From: Gemmatimonadota bacterium
GTDB lineage: Bacteria; Gemmatimonadota; Gemmatimonadetes; Longimicrobiales; Gaopeijiaceae
DNA length: 37,833 nucleotides
Assembly: GCA_003248075.1 (NCBI GenBank)
Contig: QJYK01000343.1
Span: 1 to 37,833 of the forward strand
Direction: 5' to 3'
Of this stretch, positions 8,106-16,963 are shown in pieces. The translations under genes were made by a program, and so were the position numbers. A model generated the notes under the pieces. That model was not told the origin of the DNA. It saw only the letters and a program-made list of their open reading frames with translations, and searched no databases. Within the stretch, counting starts at the first letter, position 1. The number at the start of each line of letters is the position of its first letter.

Positions 8106-8834
8106 TTGCGAACCAGTTTCCTGGTGGCTGGCCTCGCGCTCTCCGGATGCGGAACGGGCACCGCGCCGTTGAACCGTACGACAGAGTTCCCAGGGGCCAT
8201 CTGCCTCGACCTGAGCGCCGCAGGGCCGCTGGCGGCTCACCGGTCGCTGATCGAACAGGAGGGATGCGCACACTGGACGTGGTGCAGCCGCTTCTGAACG
8301 TGACGGCACTCCACATATCGCTCATCGCCGATCCCACGCGGGTCATCCCGGAGGTCGGGATGGGTGGCTTCAACCCGAGTCCGGATGAAGCGCGCCTCCG
8401 CGCAGATCCGTCGTGGCCAGATCTCGAGGGTGTGCTCCGCTCGGAGCTGCTGTTGCAGCTGGCGCACGAGGTTCATCACGCCATGCGGCGGTGGGCCATA
8501 GGCTACGGCTCCACCCTGCTCGAAGCTGTGGTGACCGAGGGCCTCGCGGATCACTTTTCCCTCGAGGCATCGGGAGGCACCTCGCCAGCCACCCTGGGCG
8601 CGCGCCCTGACACCCGCGGAGCTCGCAGCGTGGATACCGGAAGTGGAGTCGCGTGCTACCGGAAGTTACGATCACGCCGCATGGTTCGTCGGTACCAGCC
8701 CCTCCATCCCGCGCTGGACGGGATACGCGGTCGGCTTCGAGCTGGTTCGAGCATACTTGAGTCGGGACTCCACGAGGCGCGCCTCGGCGCTGGTTGGCGA
8801 GCCGGCGGCGTCCTTCGTGCCCTACGCTCCCTGA
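8106..8834 (+). pseudogene. DUF2268-like HExxH zinc-protease lipoprotein, broken by two frameshifts
   Basis: The gene is readable only by changing frame twice. It opens at TTG 8106 (GAGG 7 nt upstream) with a lipoprotein signal RTSFLVAGLALSGC. That frame runs to about LAAHRSLIEQE, then hits a stop at 8295-8297. From about 8260 the protein continues in the next frame: DVVQPLLNVTALHISLIAD, then QLAHEVHHAMRR (HExxH at 8465-8479) and STLLEAVVTEGLADHF. Near 8583-8595 it returns to the first frame: PPWARALTPAELAAWIPEVE, then WTGYAVGFELVRAYL, ending at 8834. The pieces together match the order of the DUF2268 predicted zinc-dependent protease family, including the glutamate helix (EAVVTEGLADHF). A one-base loss near 8260 and a one-base gain near 8590 would explain it. 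It may be a recent pseudogene or two sequencing errors. Confidence 0.75.
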
Positions 8835-8841
8835 GTCACGG

Positions 8842-10305
8842 TCACCCGGTCACCAAGTTCCGGTCCGGGGCGCGTTCGGTCCCGAAGAACCGGCGCAGCG
8901 TCGCCTGTGAGGCCGGCCGCGTGGAGATGCTCACGCCGAACATCAAGACCGCGCTCACCAGAACGCCGGCCTCCGCCGGGTCGAGGCCGAGGAAGTACGG
9001 CGTGCCGTAGCGCGACCAGGCCAGACAAGCGGCCATGCCTCCGAGCATCGACGCGATGGCCCCGGAGCCCGTGGCCCTGCGCCAGTTCAGCCCGACCACC
9101 ACCGGGACGAACAGGAAGCTCACCATCAGCTTGGCGGCCCAGATGACGATGAAGTTGACGAGGTCGAGCTGGCGGAGGGCGAGCGCCACCGGGATAGCGC
9201 TGAAGGTCACGACCGCCAGACGGCCCGCACGCACCTTCGCCCGATCGCTGGCCGTCGGGCGCAACAACTTGCCATAGAGATCGTGTGACACCGCGGACGC
9301 GACCGTGAGTAGAATCGCGCCTCCGGTGCGGGTGAACGTCACGACGGCGGCGAGCAGGACGAGAAGGCCGATCCACGGGGGGAGCACGCTCATACCGAGC
9401 ACGGGCGTCGCCAGGTCGGGGTCGGGGAGCTCCGGCATGACCACGCGCATCGACAACCCGAACAGGAGCACGCCCACGCCGATGCAGCCCTGGAAGAGGA
9501 ACGAGTAGCCGATCGCGAGGCGCGTGGCCCGCTTGCTCTGGATGGCGTAGATCGCCGAGATCTCGTAGGGAGATGCCGCGAGCCCGAGTCCGATCGCCAT
9601 CGAGATGGCCAGGAGCTGCCGCCAGCCGAACCAGTTCGCGGTCAGGCGCGGGTCGAGCGCGGCGAGCGCTTCGCCCATGCTGGTGATCGACCCGACGTGG
9701 GTCAGCAGATAGGGTACCGCGAGGGCGTAGCTGGCCAGCAACAGGATGGCCTTGAGCATGCCGACGTAGGCATTGGAGTACATCCCACCCAGCACCGTAT
9801 ACGCGGTCGTGATGAACGCGACCAGCAGGACGGCGCGTACGTAGTCGAGGCCACCGACCAGGCCGAAAAGGAGGCCCCCCGCCTGGTATTGGGCCGAGAG
9901 CATGACCGCGTATACAATCAGGATGAAGAGCGCCGCGATGCCCCGGGCCCAACGACTCTCGAAGCGGGCGGCAAAGTAGTCGGGAAGCGTGAGCCCGGCG
10001 ATCCGCCGGATCCTCGGCGCCACGAAGAGGGCAGCCACGACCCATCCCACCCAGACCAGCGGCCACGTCCACGCGTAGCTGATCCCCGAGAAGTAGTGGA
10101 AGCCGACCATCCCGATCGTCGCACCCGCGCTGACCTGGTTGGCCATCAACGTGGCACCGCCGACGATCGGCCCCAGGCTGCGGCCGGCCGCCAGGAAGCC
10201 CTCCTCCGTGGAGGCGCGCCGGTAGTTGGCCAGCCCGATCCCGCACACCAGGAGCAGGTAGGCCGCCACCACCGCGTAGAATGCGGTCAGGTGCGGCCCC
10301 GTCAC
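8842..10305 (-). CDS. Sodium:solute symporter (SSS family)
   Basis: The protein has 487 residues from GTG at 10305, chosen for the GGAGGAG upstream and the GTGA overlap with the preceding gene's stop. About 13 hydrophobic segments are visible. Family features include a first helix followed by AAGRSLGPIVGGATLMANQVSAGATIGMVG, then APRIRRIAGLTLPDYFAARF (the typical basic loop before the next helix) and a long middle region ending in VASAVSHDLYGKLLRP, the usual SSS loop. These carriers couple uptake of sugars, amino acids, vitamins or carboxylates to sodium. The substrate cannot be read from sequence, but co-translation with an AstE/AspA-like deacylase suggests an amino-acid derivative or other small carboxylate. 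Last gene of a three-gene minus-strand operon. Confidence 0.93.
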   Translation of the reverse strand: MTGPHLTAFYAVVAAYLLLVCGIGLANYRRASTEEGFLAAGRSLGPIVGGATLMANQVSAGATIGMVGFHYFSGISYAWTWPLVWVGWVVAALFVAPRIRRIAGLTLPDYFAARFESRWARGIAALFILIVYAVMLSAQYQAGGLLFGLVGGLDYVRAVLLVAFITTAYTVLGGMYSNAYVGMLKAILLLASYALAVPYLLTHVGSITSMGEALAALDPRLTANWFGWRQLLAISMAIGLGLAASPYEISAIYAIQSKRATRLAIGYSFLFQGCIGVGVLLFGLSMRVVMPELPDPDLATPVLGMSVLPPWIGLLVLLAAVVTFTRTGGAILLTVASAVSHDLYGKLLRPTASDRAKVRAGRLAVVTFSAIPVALALRQLDLVNFIVIWAAKLMVSFLFVPVVVGLNWRRATGSGAIASMLGGMAACLAWSRYGTPYFLGLDPAEAGVLVSAVLMFGVSISTRPASQATLRRFFGTERAPDRNLVTG

Positions 10306-11027
10306 GCGCCCTCCTCCCGGGAACGGCCGGCCCACCGGAGATAGACCGGCACCCACACGACCATGATCCCAACGAAGAGGAGGAACCGCCACAGAAGTCC
10401 ACCGTCGTCACCCGGCGGTCCATCGGGGTCGGCGCACTCGCGGGCGAGGGTGGCCTCGGCGCCGCCGACGGACACCTCGAGGAGCGAAGGAACCGCGACG
10501 AAGCGCCCCATCCATCCGTCCGGCGCAGCGCGCGTCAGGTGCGGGAAGTGCACCGCGCCCGACGGGTCCCTGAAGCGAACCAAGACCCCTGCCGAGCCCT
10601 CCCGGGCGCCGTCGCGCTGCGGGAGCGGCTCCGTCAGGAACACCAACGGCACGGCGGCGCGGCGCGCGGCCAGTGCCACGTCGTAGCGGACGAGCAGCCG
10701 CAGTGTATCCGCAGCCCGCCTCGCGGTCGCCCCATCGCGAAGGACCAGCCACGGCCCTTCCCGACCGGCGACGACCGGCACCCGCTCACCGTCACGATCG
10801 ATCCTCACGTCACCCACCTCCGCGCACGGCCGCATGAGGGCCCGCAACTCGACGGAGGTCGGAGCCGGGGCGACGATCCACCGTTCCTCGACTCGCGCCC
10901 GGCCCGACGCATCGATCATCACCTCGACGTCCACCCCGCCGGCGGCGACCTGAGCGCGGGCCTCGCGCCCGGGGCCCCAGCACGCCGCGAAGAGGCAGAG
11001 CGGCCCCAGGAGGCCGGCTCCCCGCAT
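10302..11027 (-). CDS. Secreted, C-terminally anchored protein (DUF2207-like N-terminus)
   Basis: The protein has 241 residues. The ATG at 11027 shares one base with the stop of the upstream deacylase gene (TGATG). A signal peptide (LLGPLCLFAACWG to about ARA-Q) is followed by an all-beta extracytoplasmic domain beginning VDVEVMIDASGRARVEERW, reminiscent of DUF2207, where an immunoglobulin-like domain precedes a membrane helix. A single hydrophobic segment near the C-terminus (LLWRFLLFVGIMVVWVPVYL) ends in a basic tail, giving a periplasmic domain held by one helix. I do not recognise a catalytic motif. Its stop overlaps the symporter start by 4 nt, so it may be an accessory or sensing subunit for the transporter; this is inference from gene order only. 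Confidence 0.7.
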   Translation of the reverse strand: MRGAGLLGPLCLFAACWGPGREARAQVAAGGVDVEVMIDASGRARVEERWIVAPAPTSVELRALMRPCAEVGDVRIDRDGERVPVVAGREGPWLVLRDGATARRAADTLRLLVRYDVALAARRAAVPLVFLTEPLPQRDGAREGSAGVLVRFRDPSGAVHFPHLTRAAPDGWMGRFVAVPSLLEVSVGGAEATLARECADPDGPPGDDGGLLWRFLLFVGIMVVWVPVYLRWAGRSREEGA

Positions 11028-11995
11028 CAGTCCTCGTAGCGCGACGCGGTCGCGCCGTCGCCGATCATGAACCCGTAGTCCCCGGGGTGGATGCGTGTGA
11101 CGAAATTCCGACACAGCACCACGATACTCTCTTCGAAGGGGGCCACCATCGTCTCGAGAACCTCGAAGGAGTACGGGCTGACGATGTCGGCCAGCTCGGT
11201 CCCGCCGGGGACCACCTGCCCGGGAGCGAGGGTCGCCTTGGGGACGCAGATCCCCCCGTGCCTGGGGCGCATGACCCTCAGGTCACGCATGAGGCGCTGG
11301 CCGGCCCGCCGCTCGACCCCGCCCTCGAGCACACCCACGTAGCGGAGTTGGTTCAGCACCCCACGAACCCCGTTGACGACGTGCACGGGCTGGTCGTGGT
11401 AACCGCCACCGATCTCCACGACCGTGCAGCGAACTCCACGTTGTTGAGCGTACGTCGCGGTCGTTCCGGGATACGGGTCCGCGGGCTGGTACAGGAGCTC
11501 GGGCAGGAAGGCACGGGACAGGCCCTCGTCGTTGACGACGTAGCAGTAGTCGACCCAGGGGAAGGTCCCCCCGCAGTGGATATCGATCAGCACGTCCAGG
11601 TGATCGATGAACTCGTGGGAGATCACGTGCGCCTGCTGCTCGCTCAGCCAACCGTGCGGGGACCCGGGAAAGAGCCGGTTCATGTCGAGCATGTCGACCG
11701 GCGTGTTCCGGGACACGCCCTCCAGGGCAAGCGGATTGGCGACCGCGAGCACCCACACGGACCCCGCGAGCTCGGCGGGCTCGAGCGTCGTGACCAGCTC
11801 ACGGGCAATGAGGAGCCCGTCGAGCTCGTCGCCGTGCACCATGGCCGAGACGCCCACCGTCGGGCCCGGCCGGTCGCCCTCCAGGACGTGGATCGTCAGC
11901 CCGAGCTCGAGGCCGCTGGCGAGGGTGGTGATGGGGGCGAGCCTGCGCGATCTGCCGGCCGCGAGGGCGACGACGGTTGCAGAAGAGCGAATCAT
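11027..11995 (-). CDS. Succinylglutamate desuccinylase/aspartoacylase-family zinc deacylase
   Basis: The protein has 322 residues from ATG at 11995. No Shine-Dalgarno-like sequence precedes this ATG, and the frame is open upstream. The zinc site of the M14-like AstE/AspA family is visible: H54 and E57 in VHGDELDG, and H140 in DIHCGG. DMNRLFPG (104-111) contains the Asn-Arg pair that grips the substrate carboxylate in aspartoacylases, and VVEIGGG supplies the usual catalytic Glu. The C-terminal ~90 residues form the beta-barrel/lipoyl-like lid (PKATLAPGQVVPGGTELADI). The expected reaction is hydrolysis of an N-acyl amino acid or a related amide. No signal peptide, so cytoplasmic: it would act on a substrate brought in by the symporter two genes downstream. 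Confidence 0.88.
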   Translation of the reverse strand: MIRSSATVVALAAGRSRRLAPITTLASGLELGLTIHVLEGDRPGPTVGVSAMVHGDELDGLLIARELVTTLEPAELAGSVWVLAVANPLALEGVSRNTPVDMLDMNRLFPGSPHGWLSEQQAHVISHEFIDHLDVLIDIHCGGTFPWVDYCYVVNDEGLSRAFLPELLYQPADPYPGTTATYAQQRGVRCTVVEIGGGYHDQPVHVVNGVRGVLNQLRYVGVLEGGVERRAGQRLMRDLRVMRPRHGGICVPKATLAPGQVVPGGTELADIVSPYSFEVLETMVAPFEESIVVLCRNFVTRIHPGDYGFMIGDGATASRYED

Positions 11996-12209
11996 GGGAG
12001 GACCGGTGGGAACGACGTGGGGCGCGGCGCACGATGGCCACGAAGCTACGGCTACAGGCGCCTCTCGCACCAACCGACTGGCGTCACCGGCCCGTTGCCC
12101 CGAGAATGCCGGGAACCGCCGCTCCGAGGCGCGTGAGGGAACCCAGCCGCAGCTCCAGTGTTTCCGCACCTTCGACGCAACCGCTTCATCCCCCGCCAGA
12201 TTCTCCCGA

Positions 12210-14753
12210 ATGCGACGTCTGATAGCCGCCACCACGCTCGCGCTGGCCCCGCTGACGGTCTCGGCGCAGGAGATTCCGCGCGGGGAGTACCTGCTCCACC
12301 TTCCCCTGTCGAATCCTACCCTGGTGCCGGGTACGGAGGCATCGCGGGCACTTCATCTCTTCGGGGACCCCGAGGCGCCCGGGTACCGGGACGAGAGTCC
12401 CAGAGACGGGATCGACGACCGACGGGGCGAGGTCCTGACCGCGCTCGCCGTCCGCTTCGCACCCTATCTGGTCCAGAACACCTCGGACTTCCCGGTCGAC
12501 TTCTCGGTGTTCATCGAGAATCGGGACTCCTTTCCCCTCTTCGTGGACACGTGGGACACGTCGGAGGAGATCCCCGTGCTCCTCGAGACGCGGGGCGTCA
12601 ACTTCTCGACCCTGGGCCGAACCGCGTGCGACGGCAACCGGGTGACGGCTCTCGACGAAAGGCCCGAGCCCACGCGCGACGCCGCGCTGGAAGACTGCAA
12701 GATCCAGGCGTTGATGGACCGGTACACGCCGGGCTCGAATCGGACGCGCGCGCTGGATGCATCGCTGGTGCGTGGGCGCCCGAGCCTGTTCGAGGTGCTT
12801 TTCTTCGATTTTCCCGGCGACGGTGCGCATAACTGGAAGCAGTCGTACCGCCCGGAGTACGAGCAGACACCCGAGGCTCGCCGGGCCTCCTTCCCCCACG
12901 CCTTCGTGCACCCCTTCCTGCAGTCGGTCGAAGGCGGGTACGAGCTGGTCCTGCAGTATTGGTTCTTCTACCCGAGCAACGACAGCGGGATGGACCACGA
13001 GGGCGACTGGGAGCACCTCAACGTGATCGTGAGCCCCCGCAGCATGGTGGAGGACGCGCTCTCGGCAGAGACCGTCGAAGCGATCCTCTCCGGACGAATC
13101 CGGGCCACGGACGACGCCTCGGATCCGCTGGTCATCAAGCGTGCGGACCACTACTTCCACGACTCGGTGTGGCCGCTCGACTACTCCGATCCGAACGTTT
13201 ATCTGCCCAGAGACGCCTGGGATGCGGAGATCCGGCGACGACAGCCGGAGCGCTTCGGACAGCGTCAGGTGTGGGAAAGCATCCGCTACCGCGCCTACGC
13301 GGACGACGCGGAGACCGTCGTCAACACCCATCCGTTCGGCTACATCGGGGCGGACAACAAGGGGCTGAATCAGGCTCTCGAGGCACCGGGGGGGAGCAAC
13401 AAGGACCCGCACGGCACCTACCCGTTTCCCGGTCGGTACGCGAACGTCGGGCCGGGCGGCACCACGGACCAGGTCTCCGAGTTCGTCGACGTGAGGGATT
13501 ACCTGCGCGCCCGGGCCGCCGGGCAGGCTAGCGGCGGCCCGGACTTCCGCGCCGGGAGCGTCCTGGAGCTGGCACGGCCGGAGCGCCTGCGTCTTCTGCC
13601 CGACTGGGAGCGGATCATCCCCCTGGTGCGCAGCGACCCCGTCGAGCGTCGCGCGTGGGGGTGGATGGTTCTCCCGATCCACTGGGGCTATCCCGCCACC
13701 CAATCCCCCTTCTCGGGCATCCTCAAGAACTTCAACACCGGGAACGTCGCCCCCCCGGGACCCTCGTACAACGCGGGGTGGAACCGCACGGGAGGCTCCT
13801 CGGGCTTCGCGATCTACGACCCGCACTCCGTGGCGGACATCTTCCCGCTCCAGGTCCAGGACAACTTCCGCAACGATCTGGGCTTTCTGAACCTCACCGT
13901 TCCCGTGCTGCTGAACCTGCCTCCGCTGGATTTCCTGTCACGGATCGTGACCTACCCGTTCCGGCGGATGCTGGGACGGCGCGACCCGGTGTACTACCGG
14001 AGCGAAGGGGTGCCATTCCGGTTCGTGGGGCTGTCCTCCGGCATATCGCGCCAGTCCTTCGGGGACGACTTCCAGGCGCTGTCGTTCAACCCCCGCCACC
14101 TCGATCCCTTCGTGCAGAGCCTCGTCGGCCACTTCGTGGCGAACGCGGCGAACGACTCGACCCTGCCGACGGGCGGTGCCGACTATCTGGACGCGGCGGT
14201 CGGACCGTTCTTCCAGGTACCGTTCTATCTCGGCGGGAAGTTCACCAGCGAGAACACGGTGCGAAACGTCCGCACCACGTACGGCCTGAACATCGAGTTC
14301 ACCGACATCCCCGACTACACGTACAGCGCGGACATCAACCTGTGGGAGTACGCGGGAAGCCTGCGCTACGCGATCCTGATGGGCCGCTTCCAGCCGTACG
14401 TGAAGGGGGGATACGGCTGGACGTGGTACCGCATCGAGAACGTGCAGTCGGACGGCGTCCCGTTCACCCCCGCAGAGTCGGAGTGGTTCGGACCCGACAA
14501 CGTGCTGCCCAACGTCTGGCACTACGGGCTCGGGGTCGAGCTCATCCCGTGGAAGCGCGTGGGGCAGTTCGGGAAGGGTATCGAGGTGGCGCTGCGCCTG
14601 GAGCTGGCCCGCTACTCCCAGACGCTGGGGTTGGATCTGTCGCAGGTGCCGCTGGCCGATCTCCAGACCTTCTTCTCCACCCTTGCCGACGTACCGGGTG
14701 GAACACGGGTGGCCAGGACCGACCTCCTGGTCGGATTCGCGCTCACGTTCTGA
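12210..14753 (+). CDS. Large secreted protein: Vps62-like domain plus C-terminal outer-membrane beta-barrel
   Basis: The protein has 847 residues from ATG at 12210, where a signal peptide starts (RRLIAATTLALAPLTVSAQ). The N-terminal half carries LQYWFFYPSND and, at residues 263-269, HEGDWEH. That pair is characteristic of the Vps62 (PF06101) fold, in which a YWxFYP strand precedes GxHxGDWE. Further conserved-looking stretches are HPFGYIGADNKG and a long Gly/Pro-rich region to about 530. From about residue 640 the sequence alternates aromatic and polar residues (YLDAAVGPFFQVPFYLGGKF, LRYAILMGRFQPYVKGGYGW) and ends in LVGFALTF with a terminal Phe, typical of an outer-membrane beta-barrel. Biochemical role is unknown; the barrel should anchor the protein in the outer membrane. 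It is divergent from the deacylase operon and convergent with the DUF3943 gene. Confidence 0.8.
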   Translation: MRRLIAATTLALAPLTVSAQEIPRGEYLLHLPLSNPTLVPGTEASRALHLFGDPEAPGYRDESPRDGIDDRRGEVLTALAVRFAPYLVQNTSDFPVDFSVFIENRDSFPLFVDTWDTSEEIPVLLETRGVNFSTLGRTACDGNRVTALDERPEPTRDAALEDCKIQALMDRYTPGSNRTRALDASLVRGRPSLFEVLFFDFPGDGAHNWKQSYRPEYEQTPEARRASFPHAFVHPFLQSVEGGYELVLQYWFFYPSNDSGMDHEGDWEHLNVIVSPRSMVEDALSAETVEAILSGRIRATDDASDPLVIKRADHYFHDSVWPLDYSDPNVYLPRDAWDAEIRRRQPERFGQRQVWESIRYRAYADDAETVVNTHPFGYIGADNKGLNQALEAPGGSNKDPHGTYPFPGRYANVGPGGTTDQVSEFVDVRDYLRARAAGQASGGPDFRAGSVLELARPERLRLLPDWERIIPLVRSDPVERRAWGWMVLPIHWGYPATQSPFSGILKNFNTGNVAPPGPSYNAGWNRTGGSSGFAIYDPHSVADIFPLQVQDNFRNDLGFLNLTVPVLLNLPPLDFLSRIVTYPFRRMLGRRDPVYYRSEGVPFRFVGLSSGISRQSFGDDFQALSFNPRHLDPFVQSLVGHFVANAANDSTLPTGGADYLDAAVGPFFQVPFYLGGKFTSENTVRNVRTTYGLNIEFTDIPDYTYSADINLWEYAGSLRYAILMGRFQPYVKGGYGWTWYRIENVQSDGVPFTPAESEWFGPDNVLPNVWHYGLGVELIPWKRVGQFGKGIEVALRLELARYSQTLGLDLSQVPLADLQTFFSTLADVPGGTRVARTDLLVGFALTF

Positions 14754-14758
14754 GCCTG

Positions 14759-14774
14759 CTCCCGGCCCCGGGAG
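14759..14774. terminator. Short bidirectional hairpin between convergent genes
   Basis: CTCCCGG-CC-CCGGGAG is a fully self-complementary 16-mer in the 27-nt gap between two convergent stops. The stem is effectively 6 bp with a 4-nt loop, and no T-tract is present. The position fits a terminator, but it is weak and could be chance in GC-rich DNA. Confidence 0.4.
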
Positions 14775-14780
14775 TCGGCG

Positions 14781-16343
14781 TCAGGCGCCCGGACGCTTCG
14801 GGGTCCAGCGCACGAAGGCCTGCCACAGGTCGTTGTGCTGCTTGACCAGACCCAGGTCGTCCACGTCGAAGTCGCTCCGTCGCCGGTAGTGCTGATAGTC
14901 GACGCCGAGACCGAAGCCCGCGAGCTCGAAGGGCAGGACGGCCCGCGTGCGCAGGATCTGCACGAAGTGGTCGGAGCCGAAGCCCTCTCCGCTGGAGCCG
15001 TTCAGCGTTTTCAGGTACTGCGCCCGGTACGACGCTTCCAGGACGCGCCGACTGTCCCAGTGCCAGTTGAGTCCCCCGCGGAAGCCCGGCCCTGTGCCGA
15101 AGTCGTACTCTCGGAAGCGCTCGCGGATGCCCTCTACGTCGGCGAGGAACGCGAGCTCCGACTTGATCCCTCCGAGGATCATCCAGGTCGCGGACGCGCT
15201 CCATCCGATCATGCTTCGATCCGAGAGCCGGGTGCGCCGGTAGTACATGACCCCGGCGCCCTGGCCGCCGTGCTCGAAGGAGCTGTTGTTGCTGTACTCG
15301 AAGTTCTGGGTCACGACGATCTTCGAGACGGTCTTCTCGTTCTCCGTCAGCGTCGTGTGCCAGAGGTTCCCGAGGATGTCGAGCTCGCCGAGCCCCCGTC
15401 CGCGGATGAAGTTCACCTGGGCGGCCATGGTGAAGAAGTCGAAGGGCTTGCCGCGGTCGAGGGTGGCCAGGCTCCCGGACGTGAGCTCCACGTCGACGAA
15501 GCCGTGGGTCGCGAGGCTCTCCCTGAGCTCACCGCCGCGAGCGTTGCGCACGGACTTGCTCCCCCGCACCCCGAGCGAGAACACGCTGCCCGCCTCCTCC
15601 GGATGGCGGTCGTTCGGATCCTCGGGGTTGGCGTACACGCGGCGGGCGTTCCCCGTGATGAGTCGCGTGAACCCGCGGTTCGGGTTCATCGCGAAGGCCG
15701 CCGCCTCGCGGAGGACGCGGTCCGCGCCGGTGGCCTCGTTGTCGAGCACGCGGGAGGAGGCGCGATAGAGCATCTCGCCGACGGCGGCACCCCCGATGGA
15801 CGTGTTGATCCAATCGTTGATGGACATGAAGTGGGTCTCGCCACAGCACTCCCAGTGGAAGCTCCCGGCCGTGGCGAAGAGGAGCGACGTCCAGTAGCCG
15901 TAACCGTTGGACCGGGACGCATTGTAGTAGATGTTCCCCTGGAACGGATGGGCGAACAGGTTCACCTGAAAGGCGTTGTCGTCCCACTTCCAGCCTTCCT
16001 GGATGTTCCGCCACCAGCTGCGTGGGCTCACCTGGCTGATCTTCAGCTCGGCGCGCCCGGGGACCAGCTCGTTGAATACCCAGGGAAGGAAGTTGCCCAT
16101 CCACGCCTCGAGCGCGGCGAGGCCGAAGTTCTTCGGCTGGCCCCACGCATCGGTCCAGACATCCGCCTGACGCGCGGGCGCAGGGACCCGAGTCGCGGGC
16201 GCGGCCGCTGGCACCAACGTGGAGTCCGTCGAGACCTGCGCAAGCGCCGGCTGCGACACACATAGTGAGAGGGCGACCAACGACAGGCGCACCGCGGCCC
16301 CACGGCCGTGACTCCCACGGCGGATCCTCCTCATCCGGCTCAT
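14781..16343 (-). CDS. DUF3943 outer-membrane-associated protein
   Basis: The protein has 520 residues from ATG at 16343, overlapping the stop of the upstream gene (ATGA). A signal peptide is visible (RLSLVALSLCVSQPALAQ). Residues about 120-200 contain DDNAFQVNLFAHPFQGNIYY, SNGYGYWTSLLFATAGSFHWE and SINDWINTSIGGAAVGE, which match the DUF3943 pattern (W-D-x-N-x-F-x-x-N-x-x-x-H-P, E-x-x-x-x-S-x-N-D-x-x-x-T-x-x-G-x-x-x-G-E). The rest is a series of amphipathic strands ending in LWQAFVRWTPKRPGA, so most of the protein is probably a beta-barrel. Function is unknown. It is translationally coupled to a small barrel protein, suggesting that the two work together at the outer membrane. Confidence 0.85.
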   Translation of the reverse strand: MSRMRRIRRGSHGRGAAVRLSLVALSLCVSQPALAQVSTDSTLVPAAAPATRVPAPARQADVWTDAWGQPKNFGLAALEAWMGNFLPWVFNELVPGRAELKISQVSPRSWWRNIQEGWKWDDNAFQVNLFAHPFQGNIYYNASRSNGYGYWTSLLFATAGSFHWECCGETHFMSINDWINTSIGGAAVGEMLYRASSRVLDNEATGADRVLREAAAFAMNPNRGFTRLITGNARRVYANPEDPNDRHPEEAGSVFSLGVRGSKSVRNARGGELRESLATHGFVDVELTSGSLATLDRGKPFDFFTMAAQVNFIRGRGLGELDILGNLWHTTLTENEKTVSKIVVTQNFEYSNNSSFEHGGQGAGVMYYRRTRLSDRSMIGWSASATWMILGGIKSELAFLADVEGIRERFREYDFGTGPGFRGGLNWHWDSRRVLEASYRAQYLKTLNGSSGEGFGSDHFVQILRTRAVLPFELAGFGLGVDYQHYRRRSDFDVDDLGLVKQHNDLWQAFVRWTPKRPGA

Positions 16344-16963
16344 CCTCCCGATCCAGGATTGCGGGTGGGGAACCAGCTCACCCCGGCCTGGAGCCTCCAG
16401 CTCGTTCCCGAGTCGAGCGGCCCGAGCCCCTCGTCTGCGAGATCCGGCGAGACGCTGAACGTGCCCACGGCCCCGGACAGGTCCAGCGACGTCCGCGCAC
16501 CGAGCGCGACCTCGACACCCGCCGCTCCCTCGAAGCCACTACCCGACGCCACGAAGTCCCTGAGGAGTCGGTCCTCACCCCCGAAGAAGCGATCGTCCTC
16601 CGGTCTGAAACGGTGGAACGTGTAACGCGCTTCGAGGTAGGGCCGCAGATTGGACCCCACGCGGAAGGGGAACCCCAGGAGACCGTGGAACCGGAGGCGG
16701 CTGAACGACGACTCCTCCCCGCTGACCTGGAACGAGGCCCAGTTCGCGCCCCCGCCGACCCGGATCCACCGGACCGGCACCAGGATCGAGAACTCTGCGT
16801 CGACGGTCCCGTCGAAGACCTGGCCCATGTCCCCGGCCAGCTCATGCCATCCGAACGCCATGCGGAACCCGACGCCGTCCTGGGCCAGGGTCCCGCGGGC
16901 CCCGACGGCCGACGCAACGAACACGACGAGGCCGATACGTACGATGTCCGCGAGTCGGGTCAT
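16340..16963 (-). CDS. Small secreted outer-membrane beta-barrel protein
   Basis: The protein has 207 residues from ATG at 16963, with a signal peptide (IVRIGLVVFVASAVGARGTLAQ). The mature part consists of alternating strands: FRMAFGWHELAG, DAEFSILVPVRWIRVGGGANWASFQV, RLRFHGLLGFPFRVG, LRPYLEARYTFHRF, FEGAAGVEVALGARTSLDLSGAVGTF and SWRLQAGVSWFPT. That is compatible with an eight-stranded OmpA/OmpW-like barrel. No specific family is recognised. It is the first gene of a two-gene unit with the DUF3943 protein (4-nt overlap). The 137 bp to the divergent lipoprotein gene probably hold both promoters. Confidence 0.8.
   Translation of the reverse strand: MTRLADIVRIGLVVFVASAVGARGTLAQDGVGFRMAFGWHELAGDMGQVFDGTVDAEFSILVPVRWIRVGGGANWASFQVSGEESSFSRLRFHGLLGFPFRVGSNLRPYLEARYTFHRFRPEDDRFFGGEDRLLRDFVASGSGFEGAAGVEVALGARTSLDLSGAVGTFSVSPDLADEGLGPLDSGTSWRLQAGVSWFPTRNPGSGG

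Noticed and set aside
11607-12209. Upstream extension of the Vps62-like frame
   Set aside because: It overlaps the divergent deacylase gene; the signal peptide starts at 12210.
12186-13826. Minus-strand open frame of about 546 codons opposite the Vps62-like gene
   Set aside because: No motif or signal; the plus-strand protein has HEGDWE and a signal peptide.
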